The notes below the pieces were generated by a model. It made no database searches, had not been told where the DNA came from, and saw only the letters and a program-made list of their open reading frames with translations. Of a stretch of 16,936 bases of DNA, positions 1 to 7,298 are shown one piece after another. Each line of letters starts with the position of its first letter. The stretch's first letter is position 1. Source of the DNA: an uncultured Lachnospiraceae bacterium (lineage in GTDB: Bacteria > Bacillota > Clostridia > Lachnospirales > Lachnospiraceae); contig CAKRRJ010000053.1 of NCBI GenBank assembly GCA_934394615.1, positions 1-16,936 of the forward strand. Reading direction: 5' to 3'. The position numbers and the translations under genes were made by a program.

Positions 1-261
<261 letters not shown>

Positions 262-275
262 AACGTAAATAACTG

Positions 276-281
276 TATAGT
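276..281 (+). promoter_or_regulatory. Possible -10 element upstream of the deacetylase
   Basis: TATAGT lies between the rpoC stop and the terminator. The matching -35 would fall in the last rpoC codons and is poor (GAAGAG at 253-258). It is listed because the deacetylase start is so close to the terminator that any dedicated promoter must lie upstream of the hairpin. This is weak evidence. Confidence 0.25.
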
Positions 282-292
282 ACAGACATCAC

Positions 293-336
293 AACAGGGG
301 CTGCCGCGACTCATTTTGCGGCAGCCCCCTGTTTTC
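293..336 (+). terminator. Intrinsic terminator after rpoC
   Basis: A GC-rich hairpin: ACAGGGGCTGCCGC (294-307) pairs with GCGGCAGCCCCCTGT (318-332) with one extra C bulged, a ~10-base loop, and a short TTTT run at 332-335. It sits 31 bases after the rpoC stop, as expected for the end of the rpoBC transcript. The hairpin ends only about 17 bases before the next start codon, and the deacetylase ribosome binding site (GGGAG, 344-348) follows almost directly. Confidence 0.85.
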
Positions 337-352
337 AGTATGTGGGAGATTT

Positions 353-1921
353 ATGAATCAGAGACAACAAGGGGGAAGGCAGCAGCCCGCAGGGCGTGCT
401 GCAGGAAATACCAGAAGGCCTGCGCCGCAGCGTGCGGGAAGCTATTCCGGTCAGCATTCCGGGCAGCGGCATTCGGGAAATCATTCTGGGCAGCATTCTG
501 GATCGCAGCATCCGGGGACCTATTCCGGGCAGCGCTCCGGGCAAAATGCCGGGCACTACTCCGGAACGCGTAACGGGCGTCCGCTCTCGGAACGGGAACT
601 TCGTGAAATGCGGGCGAGAAAGGCCAGAAAGAAAAAGCTGATGCGCAGGCGCAGACGTCTGCTGCTCCTGGGCATGCTTGTGATCTGTGTCCTGACCGGT
701 TCGCTGGTGGCTGCGGTTTCCGGGCAGATACGCAAATGGAAAACGCAGAAAGCGGCGGCAGAGGCCGTGGCACTGCAGGAGAGCATGAGTGTGGAAGCAG
801 CAGAGGAAGAAAGCCGGAAAGCGGAAGAACAGGCACAGTACCGCAATTCCCTGCCCGATATGGGGGCAGTTTATGGCATTGCCGTGAATAACGTGGGATG
901 GAGCCATTTCTTTGCGGACAATTCCTACAGCATGGCACCGTCAGGTTCTTATATTACTGCGATCCGCGCTACGTTAAGCGGTCAGCCGGAAGGTATGAGC
1001 GGAACCATCCGCTACCGCGTCAACTTAAGCGGAACCGGCTGGCTGGACTGGAAAGAGGACGGAAATGCGGCCGGAGACAGCAGCGGCAGCTCTCCGCTTG
1101 AAGGCATTGCCATAGAACTGACCGGAGATCTTGGAACCTACTATCAGGTCCTTTACAGCGTCCTCCAGGACTCCCAGTGGACCGACTGGGTTTCTGACGG
1201 GGCTGAGGCGGGAGCAGTCGGCGTGGGACTCCATGTGGACGGTGTGCGGATTTCTGTTGTGAAGCGGACCGGCGGTGCGGTGTACGCGGGCAATATTGAT
1301 CCGAACCGTCCGATGGTCGCGCTGACCTACGACGACGGTCCGTCCCCAACGGTGACTCCGCGTATCTTAAAATGCCTGGCGGAGAATGGCGGACGCGCGA
1401 CGTTCTTTATGGTAGGACAGAAGGTTATCAAGAGTCCGGATGTCTTAAAACAGATGGTGGCGCAGGGGTGCGAGGTAGCAAACCACACCTTTGACCATAC
1501 GCTGATGACGAAAGTATCCCCGACGGATCTGGCTAATCAGCTGGTAGCCACGAATCAGGCAGTTTCCGATGCCTGCGGTATTTCACCGGTGCTCATGCGT
1601 CCCTGCGGAGGAGCAAAGACGGATGCGGGCATGAATGTTGCGGGAGCGATCTCCATGCCGGCCATCCTCTGGAGCATCGACACGCTGGACTGGAAGACCC
1701 GTGACGCTTCCCAGACCATTCAGACAGTGCTCGAAAAGGTGAAGGACGGGGACATCATTCTGATGCACGACCTTTACGACGCAACCGGGGAGGCGAGCGA
1801 GAGCATTATCCCGGAACTTGTGAACCGGGGTTTCCAGCTCGTGACTGTGAGTGAGCTGGCATCTTACCGGGGCGGCATGATCCCGGGAAAGAGCTATTCC
1901 CAGTTCCGGCCGCTGCAGTAA
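353..1921 (+). CDS. Membrane-anchored polysaccharide deacetylase with ChW-like and NodB domains
   Basis: A 522-residue putative peptidoglycan/polysaccharide N-deacetylase of carbohydrate esterase family 4. Order of parts: a Gly/Ser/Gln/His-rich repetitive N-terminus (about 30-72), a basic cluster (90-102), one membrane helix (about 103-122), a short charged coiled-coil-like segment (130-162), a ChW-type region (about 180-304, with repeated W-x-D-W and a terminal hydrophobic-basic strand), then a NodB domain (319-503). The NodB motifs are visible: TYDDGP (325-330), the metal-binding HTFDH (378-382), RPCGG (416-420, usually RPPYG-like), DTLDW (443-447) and ILMHD (469-473). The topology is inferred to be N-in with the enzyme outside the membrane. 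ATG 353 follows GGGAG at a suitable spacing. It stands alone between the rpoC terminator and the scfA region. The exact substrate cannot be told. Confidence 0.88.
   Translation: MNQRQQGGRQQPAGRAAGNTRRPAPQRAGSYSGQHSGQRHSGNHSGQHSGSQHPGTYSGQRSGQNAGHYSGTRNGRPLSERELREMRARKARKKKLMRRRRRLLLLGMLVICVLTGSLVAAVSGQIRKWKTQKAAAEAVALQESMSVEAAEEESRKAEEQAQYRNSLPDMGAVYGIAVNNVGWSHFFADNSYSMAPSGSYITAIRATLSGQPEGMSGTIRYRVNLSGTGWLDWKEDGNAAGDSSGSSPLEGIAIELTGDLGTYYQVLYSVLQDSQWTDWVSDGAEAGAVGVGLHVDGVRISVVKRTGGAVYAGNIDPNRPMVALTYDDGPSPTVTPRILKCLAENGGRATFFMVGQKVIKSPDVLKQMVAQGCEVANHTFDHTLMTKVSPTDLANQLVATNQAVSDACGISPVLMRPCGGAKTDAGMNVAGAISMPAILWSIDTLDWKTRDASQTIQTVLEKVKDGDIILMHDLYDATGEASESIIPELVNRGFQLVTVSELASYRGGMIPGKSYSQFRPLQ
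440..568 (+). repeat. Degenerate in-frame short tandem repeats coding SGQ/SGx units
   Basis: Within the deacetylase, degenerate 12-21-base units of the type CATTCCGGGCAG encode repeated (Y/H)SG(Q/N)(H/R)-like units between residues 30 and 72. This lies before the basic cluster and membrane helix, so it would be in the cytoplasm under the N-in topology. Such tracts tend to vary in length between strains. Confidence 0.6.
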
Positions 1922-2055
1922 CGTTACTGTACACGGGTAGGCATTTTCTGAACTGAAAATGCCGTATGATGCAGTGGTGTCAGCAGATTTTGCCGATTTG
2001 GAATGCGAAGCATCGGCAAAATCCGTTGCTGTTTGCGCAACGCGTGAACAGTAAC
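1922..2055. repeat. Nested inverted-repeat intergenic element
   Basis: Outer arms 1922-1935 and 2043-2055 are complementary except for one internal mismatch (GTTACTGTACACG against CGTGAACAGTAAC). Inside are two strong hairpins: 1940-1963 (9-bp perfect stem GGCATTTTC, 6-base loop) and 1981-2031 (12-bp perfect stem GATTTTGCCGAT at 1986-1997 with 2012-2023, extended by CAGCA/TGCTG across a 3-base bulge, with the loop itself carrying ATGCGAAGCAT). Neither hairpin has a convincing T-tract, so they are not textbook terminators. The layout resembles a structured RNA or a palindromic intergenic repeat. No coding sequence is supported here. Confidence 0.55.
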
Positions 2056-2061
2056 TTTAAC

Positions 2062-2090
2062 TTGCGGACAGCCTTTGTATATGGTATAAT
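2062..2090 (+). promoter_or_regulatory. Promoter of the scfA operon
   Basis: TTGCGG (2062-2067), a 17-base spacer and a consensus TATAAT (2085-2090) match a vegetative sigma-A promoter with a perfect -10. Transcription would begin near 2097, giving a leader of about 80 bases before scfA. That leader can pair CTGCAGC (2109-2115) with GCTGCAG (2144-2150). Confidence 0.75.
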
Positions 2091-2177
2091 CGACGCGATA
2101 ACATGGCGCTGCAGCACGGTCACAGGGTCAGATACCGGATCAGGCTGCAGAGTAAAAAAACACAGGAGGCGACAGAA

Positions 2178-2324
2178 ATGAAACATGTTAAAACTTTAAA
2201 CAATAAAACTCTGAAAGAGTCCATGAAAAAGGGCGGATGCGGCGAGTGCCAGACTTCCTGTCAGTCTGCGTGCAAGACTTCCTGCACCGTTGGAAACCAG
2301 AGCTGCGAAAACGCAAACAGATAA
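2178..2324 (+). CDS. scfA: SCIFF family ranthipeptide precursor (six cysteines in forty-five residues)
   Basis: A 48-residue ribosomal peptide precursor: MKHVKTLNNKTLKESMKKGG, then a Cys-rich core with six cysteines at 21, 24, 28, 32, 36 and 43. The leader and the GGCGECQTSCQSAC-type core are the hallmark of SCIFF peptides, found across Clostridia. The partner radical SAM enzyme is expected to install thioether crosslinks. In the Clostridium thermocellum homologue, Cys32 is linked to Thr37 (established knowledge), and both residues occupy the same positions here. ATG 2178 has AGGAGG at 2164-2169 with 8-base spacing. An upstream in-frame ATG at 2103 lacks a comparable site and would add non-family residues. 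The maturase follows after 204 bases. Confidence 0.95.
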   Translation: MKHVKTLNNKTLKESMKKGGCGECQTSCQSACKTSCTVGNQSCENANR

Positions 2325-2363
2325 TTAATCTGTGCCAGAACAGCGATAGTGGTGATTGGAGTG

Positions 2364-2413
2364 GGCAGAGGTGAATGAGGGTTCCGCGCGCGGAACTCTT
2401 GTTCATGTCTGCC
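2364..2413 (+). other. Long stem-loop between scfA and scfB
   Basis: A 16-base perfect palindrome (2381-2396, GTTCCGCGCGCGGAAC) is nested in further pairing that ends in GGCAGA (2364-2369) with TCTGCC (2408-2413). A second smaller stem follows (CCGTTCTGC 2447-2455 with 2467-2476, one bulged A). No U-run follows the first hairpin, so it is more likely an mRNA-stabilising or partial-termination element favouring the peptide over the enzyme. That role is inference. Confidence 0.55.
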
Positions 2414-2492
2414 TATGTGTGTGTTTAGGGACTTGAATACATGCGGCCGTTCTGCTTATCTTTCAGGCAGAAACGGAGATTACAGGAGAAAA

Positions 2493-2528
2493 ATGATAAC
2501 AGGAGTCCCGTTTAGAAGGAGAAATTGA
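2493..2528 (+). CDS. Possible 11-codon leader ORF coupled to scfB
   Basis: ATG 2493 has AGGAG (2484-2488) 4 bases upstream and encodes MITGVPFRRRN, ending in TGA 2526-2528 directly before the GTG start of scfB (TGA-GTG). The scfB ribosome binding site (2516-2521) lies inside this small ORF, so ribosomes finishing the leader could affect scfB initiation. It could also be chance. No homologue is recognised. Confidence 0.3.
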   Translation: MITGVPFRRRN

Positions 2529-3929
2529 GTGATTCATCAGTATAGAAATAACGGATACAATATTGTCATGGACATTGCCAGCGGTTCTGTTCATGTTGTG
2601 GATGATGTAGTTTACGATGCGGTAGCACTGCTTGAGCCGGTAATCGGCGAGGTAATGTCCCCGGTACAGATTCCGGAGACTGCAAGAAAGAATGCGGAAG
2701 AGGAGCTTTCAAAGACCTATCCGGCAGAGGATGTCAAAGAGGCGTTAGATGAGGTACAGGAACTCATCAATGCGGAAGAGCTTTACACCAAAGATATTTA
2801 CCAGACTTATGTAACAGACTTTAAGAAGAGAAAAACTGTAGTGAAGGCGCTCTGCCTGCACATTGCGCACGACTGCAACCTTGGCTGCAAATACTGCTTT
2901 GCTGAGGAGGGCGAGTATCACGGCAGACGTGCCCTTATGAGCTTTGAGGTCGGCAAAAAGGCACTGGATTTCCTGGTGGCAAATTCCGGAAACCGCAGAA
3001 ACCTGGAGGTAGACTTCTTTGGCGGTGAGCCGCTCATGAACTGGAACGTGGTAAAACAGCTGGTTGAGTACGGCCGTTCTTTAGAGGAACCGAACAACAA
3101 GCGTTTCCGCTTTACCTTAACAACCAATGGCGTTCTGTTAAACGATGAGATCATGGAGTTCTGTAACCGCGAGATGAGCAACGTTGTGCTCAGCCTGGAC
3201 GGAAGAAAAGAGATCAATGACCTCATGCGTCCGACCAGAAATGGCCACGGAAGCAGCTATGACATTATTGTGCCGAAATTCCAGAAGTTCGCAAAGAGCC
3301 GCGCAGGCAAGGATTACTATGTGCGCGGAACCTTCACCCGCAACAATCTGGACTTTTCCGAGGATGTGAAGCATTTCGCGGATCTTGGCTTTGAGCAGAT
3401 GTCCATCGAGCCGGTTGTCGGCGCGGAGGACGAGCCGTATTCCATCAAGGAAGAAGATCTTCCGAAGATCATGGAAGAGTACGACAAGCTGGCTGTCGAG
3501 TACATCAAGCGCAAAAAAGAGGGAAGAGGCTTCAACTTCTTCCACTTTATGATTGACCTGAATCAGGGACCGTGCGTGGCAAAGCGTCTTTCCGGATGCG
3601 GCTCAGGCACCGAGTACCTGGCAGTGACTCCGTGGGGAGATTTCTATCCGTGCCACCAGTTTGTTGGCCAGGAAGATTTCCTGATGGGCAACGTAGACAC
3701 CGGCATTACCAGAACGGATATCCGTGATGAGTTCAAGCTCTGCAATGTCTACGCGAAAGAAAAGTGCAGAAACTGCTTCGCAAGATTCTACTGCAGCGGC
3801 GGATGCGCAGCCAATTCCTACAACTTCCACGGAACCATCACCGATGCTTATGAGATCGGATGCGAGATGCAGAAAAAGCGCATCGAGTGTGCGATCATGA
3901 TTAAGGCGGCTCTTGCCGACGAAGAATAA
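2529..3929 (+). CDS. scfB: SCIFF radical SAM maturase (thioether-forming, SPASM domain)
   Basis: A 466-residue radical SAM peptide maturase acting on the SCIFF precursor encoded just upstream. The N-terminal ~95 residues look like a peptide-recognition region of the RiPP type. The [4Fe-4S]/SAM motif CNLGCKYC is at 116-123, followed by FFGGEP (163-168). The C-terminal half is a SPASM domain with auxiliary-cluster cysteines, including C349, C357, C375, C405, C413, C416, C422, C426 and C445 (C-x2-C-x5-C-x3-C at 413-426). The start is GTG 2529, chosen because MIHQY is the family N-terminus and AAGGAG (2516-2521) is well spaced. secDF begins 13 bases after the stop, so the genes probably share a transcript. 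Product and role in the cell are inferred from family. Confidence in the family call is high. Confidence 0.94.
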   Translation: MIHQYRNNGYNIVMDIASGSVHVVDDVVYDAVALLEPVIGEVMSPVQIPETARKNAEEELSKTYPAEDVKEALDEVQELINAEELYTKDIYQTYVTDFKKRKTVVKALCLHIAHDCNLGCKYCFAEEGEYHGRRALMSFEVGKKALDFLVANSGNRRNLEVDFFGGEPLMNWNVVKQLVEYGRSLEEPNNKRFRFTLTTNGVLLNDEIMEFCNREMSNVVLSLDGRKEINDLMRPTRNGHGSSYDIIVPKFQKFAKSRAGKDYYVRGTFTRNNLDFSEDVKHFADLGFEQMSIEPVVGAEDEPYSIKEEDLPKIMEEYDKLAVEYIKRKKEGRGFNFFHFMIDLNQGPCVAKRLSGCGSGTEYLAVTPWGDFYPCHQFVGQEDFLMGNVDTGITRTDIRDEFKLCNVYAKEKCRNCFARFYCSGGCAANSYNFHGTITDAYEIGCEMQKKRIECAIMIKAALADEE

Positions 3930-3942
3930 AAGGAGAACAAAG

Positions 3943-6075
3943 ATGAAGAACAGCAAAACAAAGGGCCTTCTCGGCCTGCTGGTCCTGCTGGTTGCAGTAG
4001 GACTGTTCGGATTCTTCGGCTACGATACCATGGATGACATCAAGCTGGGCCTGGACCTGGCAGGCGGTGTCAGCATCACGTATCAGGCAGTGGAGGAGAA
4101 TCCGACATCGGAGGAAATGTCCGATACCATTTACAAGCTGCAGCAGCGTGTACAGAACTACAGTACTGAGGCTGTTGTGTACCAGGAGGGAAATAACCGC
4201 ATCAACATCGATATTCCGGGTGTTTCTGACGCAAACGCGATCCTGGAAGAACTCGGTAAGCCGGGCTCCCTGGTGTTCACCGATGAGACCGGCAAGACAA
4301 TCTTAACCGGCGACCAGGTGGCTTCCGCAAAAGCGGGAATCATTGAGCAGAATGGTCAGAAGTCCTATGTGGTAAGCCTGACCTTCACCGATGAGGGAAC
4401 CAAGGCGTTTGCCGATGCCACCGCTGCAAATGTAGGCAAGCGCATTGCCATCATCTACGACAACATGATCTACTCCAACCCGGTAGTCCGCGAGGCAATT
4501 ACCGGAGGCCAGTGCCAGATCGACGGCATGACTGATTACAACGAGGCAGAGAACCTGGCGGCAACCATCCGCATCGGTTCCCTTTCCCTGGAACTTGAGG
4601 AGCTGCGTTCCAACGTAGTTGGCGCACAGCTTGGCCAGCAGGCCATTTCCACCAGCTTAAAGGCAGGTGCGATCGGTTTCGCGATCGTGGCTGTATTCAT
4701 GATGGTGGTTTACCTGATCCCGGGCGTTGCAGCTGTCATTGCCCTGTCTCTGTATGTCGGTCTGGTACTTATTATGCTGACCGCATTTGATGTCACCCTG
4801 ACCCTTCCGGGTGTGGCTGGTATCATCCTTTCCGTTGGTATGGCGGTGGATGCGAATGTCATCATCTTCACCCGTATCAAGGAGGAGATTGGTCTGGGAC
4901 ACAGTGTAAAGGCTGCGATCAAGGCTGGTTTCTCCAAGGCACTGTCCGCAATCCTTGATGGAAATATCACCACCCTCATCGCGGCAGCAGTCCTGTACTT
5001 CCGCGGTTCCGGTACTGTTAAGGGCTTCGCAAGTACCCTGGCGATCGGTATCGTACTTTCCATGTTCACTGCCCTGTTCATCACCAAAGGCGCTCTGTAT
5101 GCCCTGTATGCAGTTGGCTTCGAGGATCCGAAGTTCTACGGAACCAAGAAGGACGGCAAGATCATCAACTTCCTTGGAAAGAAGAACCTCTGCTTCATCC
5201 TTTCCATCGTTGTGATCGTATCCGGATGGGTTGGCATGGCAATGCACAAAGGCCAGACCGGTTACATCTTAAACTATGGCATGGACTTCACTGGCGGTAC
5301 TTCCACCAACGTGACCTTCAACGAGGAGATGAGTCTGGATGATATCTCCGCAAAGGTTGTTCCGGTTGTTTCCAAGATTACCGGCGACGCAGACGTGCAG
5401 ACCCAGAAGGTTGCCGGTACTAACGAGGTTATCATCAAGACCAAGACTCTGGATGTAGAGCAGAGACAGCAGTTAGAAGACGCTATGGTTGAGAACTTCG
5501 GCGTAGATGCTGAGAAGATCACCGCAGAGAGCATTTCCGGTGCAGTCAGCACCGAGATGAAGAAGGATGCTGTATGGGCTGTTACCATCGCAACCATCCT
5601 GATGCTTCTGTACATCTGGTTCCGGTTCAAAGATATCCGCTTCGCAGCCAGCGCAATCCTGGCACTGGTACACGATGTCCTGGTAGTCGTAACCTTCTAC
5701 TCCCTGGCAAAATGGTCCGTAGGTTCCACTTTCATCGCATGTATGCTGACGATCGTTGGTTACTCCATCAACGCGACCATCGTTATCTTCGACCGTATCC
5801 GTGAGAACCTGGCTTTAAAGAAAGCAGGAAGCAAGCAGACACTCGAGGAGATTGTAAACTTAAGTATCACCCAGACCTTTACCAGAAGTATCAATACTTC
5901 CCTGACAACCTTTGTCATGGTATTTGTTCTGTTCCTTCTGGGCGTATCTTCCATTCGTGAGTTCGCCCTGCCGCTTATGGTTGGTATCGTTTGCGGAACC
6001 TATTCTTCCGTATGCGTAACCGGTGCTCTCTGGTATGTTCTGACTACCAGAAAACAGAAAAAGGCTGAGAAATAA
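3943..6075 (+). CDS. secDF: Protein translocase subunit SecDF (fused SecD-SecF)
   Basis: A 710-residue RND-type membrane protein that uses the ion gradient to help SecYEG complete export. The SecD half has TM1 (8-26), the GLDLAGG motif (36-42), an extracellular P1-type domain (about 45-235) and five further helices, with VGMAVDAN...FTRIKEE (298-315, Asp303). The SecF half starts near 412 with YGMDFTGG (445-452), a second outer domain and five helices, including SINATIVIFDRIREN (608-622) and TRSINTSLTT (647-656). ATG 3943 has AAAGGAGA upstream; the in-frame ATG 3913 lies inside scfB and lacks a good site. Residue 611 is Ala where many SecF proteins have Asp (SIND). It lies between scfB and tgt in one operon-like run, with yajC close by. 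Confidence 0.95.
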   Translation: MKNSKTKGLLGLLVLLVAVGLFGFFGYDTMDDIKLGLDLAGGVSITYQAVEENPTSEEMSDTIYKLQQRVQNYSTEAVVYQEGNNRINIDIPGVSDANAILEELGKPGSLVFTDETGKTILTGDQVASAKAGIIEQNGQKSYVVSLTFTDEGTKAFADATAANVGKRIAIIYDNMIYSNPVVREAITGGQCQIDGMTDYNEAENLAATIRIGSLSLELEELRSNVVGAQLGQQAISTSLKAGAIGFAIVAVFMMVVYLIPGVAAVIALSLYVGLVLIMLTAFDVTLTLPGVAGIILSVGMAVDANVIIFTRIKEEIGLGHSVKAAIKAGFSKALSAILDGNITTLIAAAVLYFRGSGTVKGFASTLAIGIVLSMFTALFITKGALYALYAVGFEDPKFYGTKKDGKIINFLGKKNLCFILSIVVIVSGWVGMAMHKGQTGYILNYGMDFTGGTSTNVTFNEEMSLDDISAKVVPVVSKITGDADVQTQKVAGTNEVIIKTKTLDVEQRQQLEDAMVENFGVDAEKITAESISGAVSTEMKKDAVWAVTIATILMLLYIWFRFKDIRFAASAILALVHDVLVVVTFYSLAKWSVGSTFIACMLTIVGYSINATIVIFDRIRENLALKKAGSKQTLEEIVNLSITQTFTRSINTSLTTFVMVFVLFLLGVSSIREFALPLMVGIVCGTYSSVCVTGALWYVLTTRKQKKAEK

Positions 6076-6076
6076 T

Positions 6077-7216
6077 ATGAGATATAAACTGATCACAACG
6101 GACGGACGTGCCAAGCGGGCTGAGGTAGAGACCGTACACGGCACCATCCAGACTCCGGTTTTTATGAATGTAGGCACGGTGGCCGCCATCAAAGGCGCGG
6201 TTTCCACCGATGACCTGCGCCAGATCGGCACACAGGTGGAGCTGTCCAACACCTACCACCTGCATGTGCGGACCGGCGACAAGCTGATCAAGCAGTTTGG
6301 CGGACTTCACAAGTTCATGAACTGGGATAAGCCGATCCTGACCGATTCCGGCGGGTTCCAGGTATTCTCTCTTTCCGGACTTCGAAAGATCAAGGAAGAG
6401 GGCGTAACGTTCCGCTCCCATATTGACGGACACAAGATCTTTATGGGACCGGAGGAGAGCATGCAGATCCAGTCTAACCTGGCATCTACCATTGCCATGG
6501 CGTTCGACGAGTGCCCGCCGAGCCATGCAGAGGTCTCCTACATCCAGCATTCCGTAGACCGCACCACGCGGTGGCTGGAACGCTGTAAAAAAGAGATGGC
6601 AAGACTGAACTCCCTGCCGGATACCATCAACAAGGAACAGCTCCTGTTTGGTATCAACCAGGGCGGTGTTGTGGATTCCATCCGTATCCAGCACGCAAAG
6701 ACCATTGCAGACATGGATTTGGATGGCTACGCAGTTGGTGGTCTTGCAGTCGGCGAGACCCACGAGGAGATGTATCACATTCTCGATGTGACCGTTCCAC
6801 ATCTTCCGCAGAATAAGCCGACTTACCTGATGGGTGTCGGAACGCCGGCAAACATTCTGGAGGCAGTAGACCGCGGTGTGGACTTCTTTGACTGTGTTTA
6901 CCCGTCCCGAAACGGACGCCACAGCCATGTATACACAAACCACGGCAAGCTCAACCTGTTAAACCAGAAGTACGAGCTTGACCCGCGTCCGATCGAGGAA
7001 GGATGCCAGTGCCCGGCATGCCGTTCCTATTCCAGAGCATACATCCGTCACCTGTTCAAGGCGAAGGAAATGCTGGGAATGCGTTTATGCGTCTTGCATA
7101 ATCTGTATTTTTATAATAAAATGATGGAAGAGATTCGCGACGCGATCGAACAGCACCAGTACGCAGAGTACAAAGCTCAGAAGCTTGCTGGTATGGAGGA
7201 AGGCCCGCAGGAATAG
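6077..7216 (+). CDS. tgt: tRNA-guanine transglycosylase (queuine tRNA-ribosyltransferase)
   Basis: A 379-residue enzyme that exchanges guanine-34 in tRNAs with GUN anticodons for preQ1 or a queuine-type base. The catalytic region DSGGFQVFSLS (90-100) carries the general acid/base Asp90. GINQGG (192-197) and FDCVYPSRNGRH (271-282) with the nucleophile Asp272 are present. The zinc site CxCxxC (C310, C312, C315) with H341 matches the family spacing. The length is typical. ATG 6077 begins one base after the secDF stop with no strong Shine-Dalgarno, suggesting translational coupling. tgt next to yajC and secDF is a widely conserved arrangement. No preQ1 synthesis genes are visible here, so it cannot be said whether it serves synthesis or salvage. 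Confidence 0.96.
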   Translation: MRYKLITTDGRAKRAEVETVHGTIQTPVFMNVGTVAAIKGAVSTDDLRQIGTQVELSNTYHLHVRTGDKLIKQFGGLHKFMNWDKPILTDSGGFQVFSLSGLRKIKEEGVTFRSHIDGHKIFMGPEESMQIQSNLASTIAMAFDECPPSHAEVSYIQHSVDRTTRWLERCKKEMARLNSLPDTINKEQLLFGINQGGVVDSIRIQHAKTIADMDLDGYAVGGLAVGETHEEMYHILDVTVPHLPQNKPTYLMGVGTPANILEAVDRGVDFFDCVYPSRNGRHSHVYTNHGKLNLLNQKYELDPRPIEEGCQCPACRSYSRAYIRHLFKAKEMLGMRLCVLHNLYFYNKMMEEIRDAIEQHQYAEYKAQKLAGMEEGPQE

Positions 7217-7298
7217 TTTCTTAACATTTCGGGGTTTTAAACAAAAACGAATAAGGCTGGCCAGAGCGAGGCGCAGGCACAGCCGCAAGGAGGACAAT

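Noticed and set aside
440..568. CRISPR-like array in the short repeats
   Set aside because: The units are degenerate, 12-21 bases, in frame and coding, with no conserved repeat-spacer pattern and no cas genes.
335..938. Long minus-strand open frames opposite the start of the deacetylase
   Set aside because: They are antisense to a repetitive GC-rich coding region, Pro/Arg/Ser-rich in composition, and lack ribosome binding sites.
4657..5247. A 196-codon minus-strand frame opposite secDF
   Set aside because: It is a shadow of the secDF membrane-helix codons and has no coding features of its own.
6044..6943. A 299-codon open frame on the minus strand opposite tgt
   Set aside because: It lies wholly across the strongly supported tgt gene, its protein resembles no family I know, and its length is explained by codon bias of the plus-strand gene.
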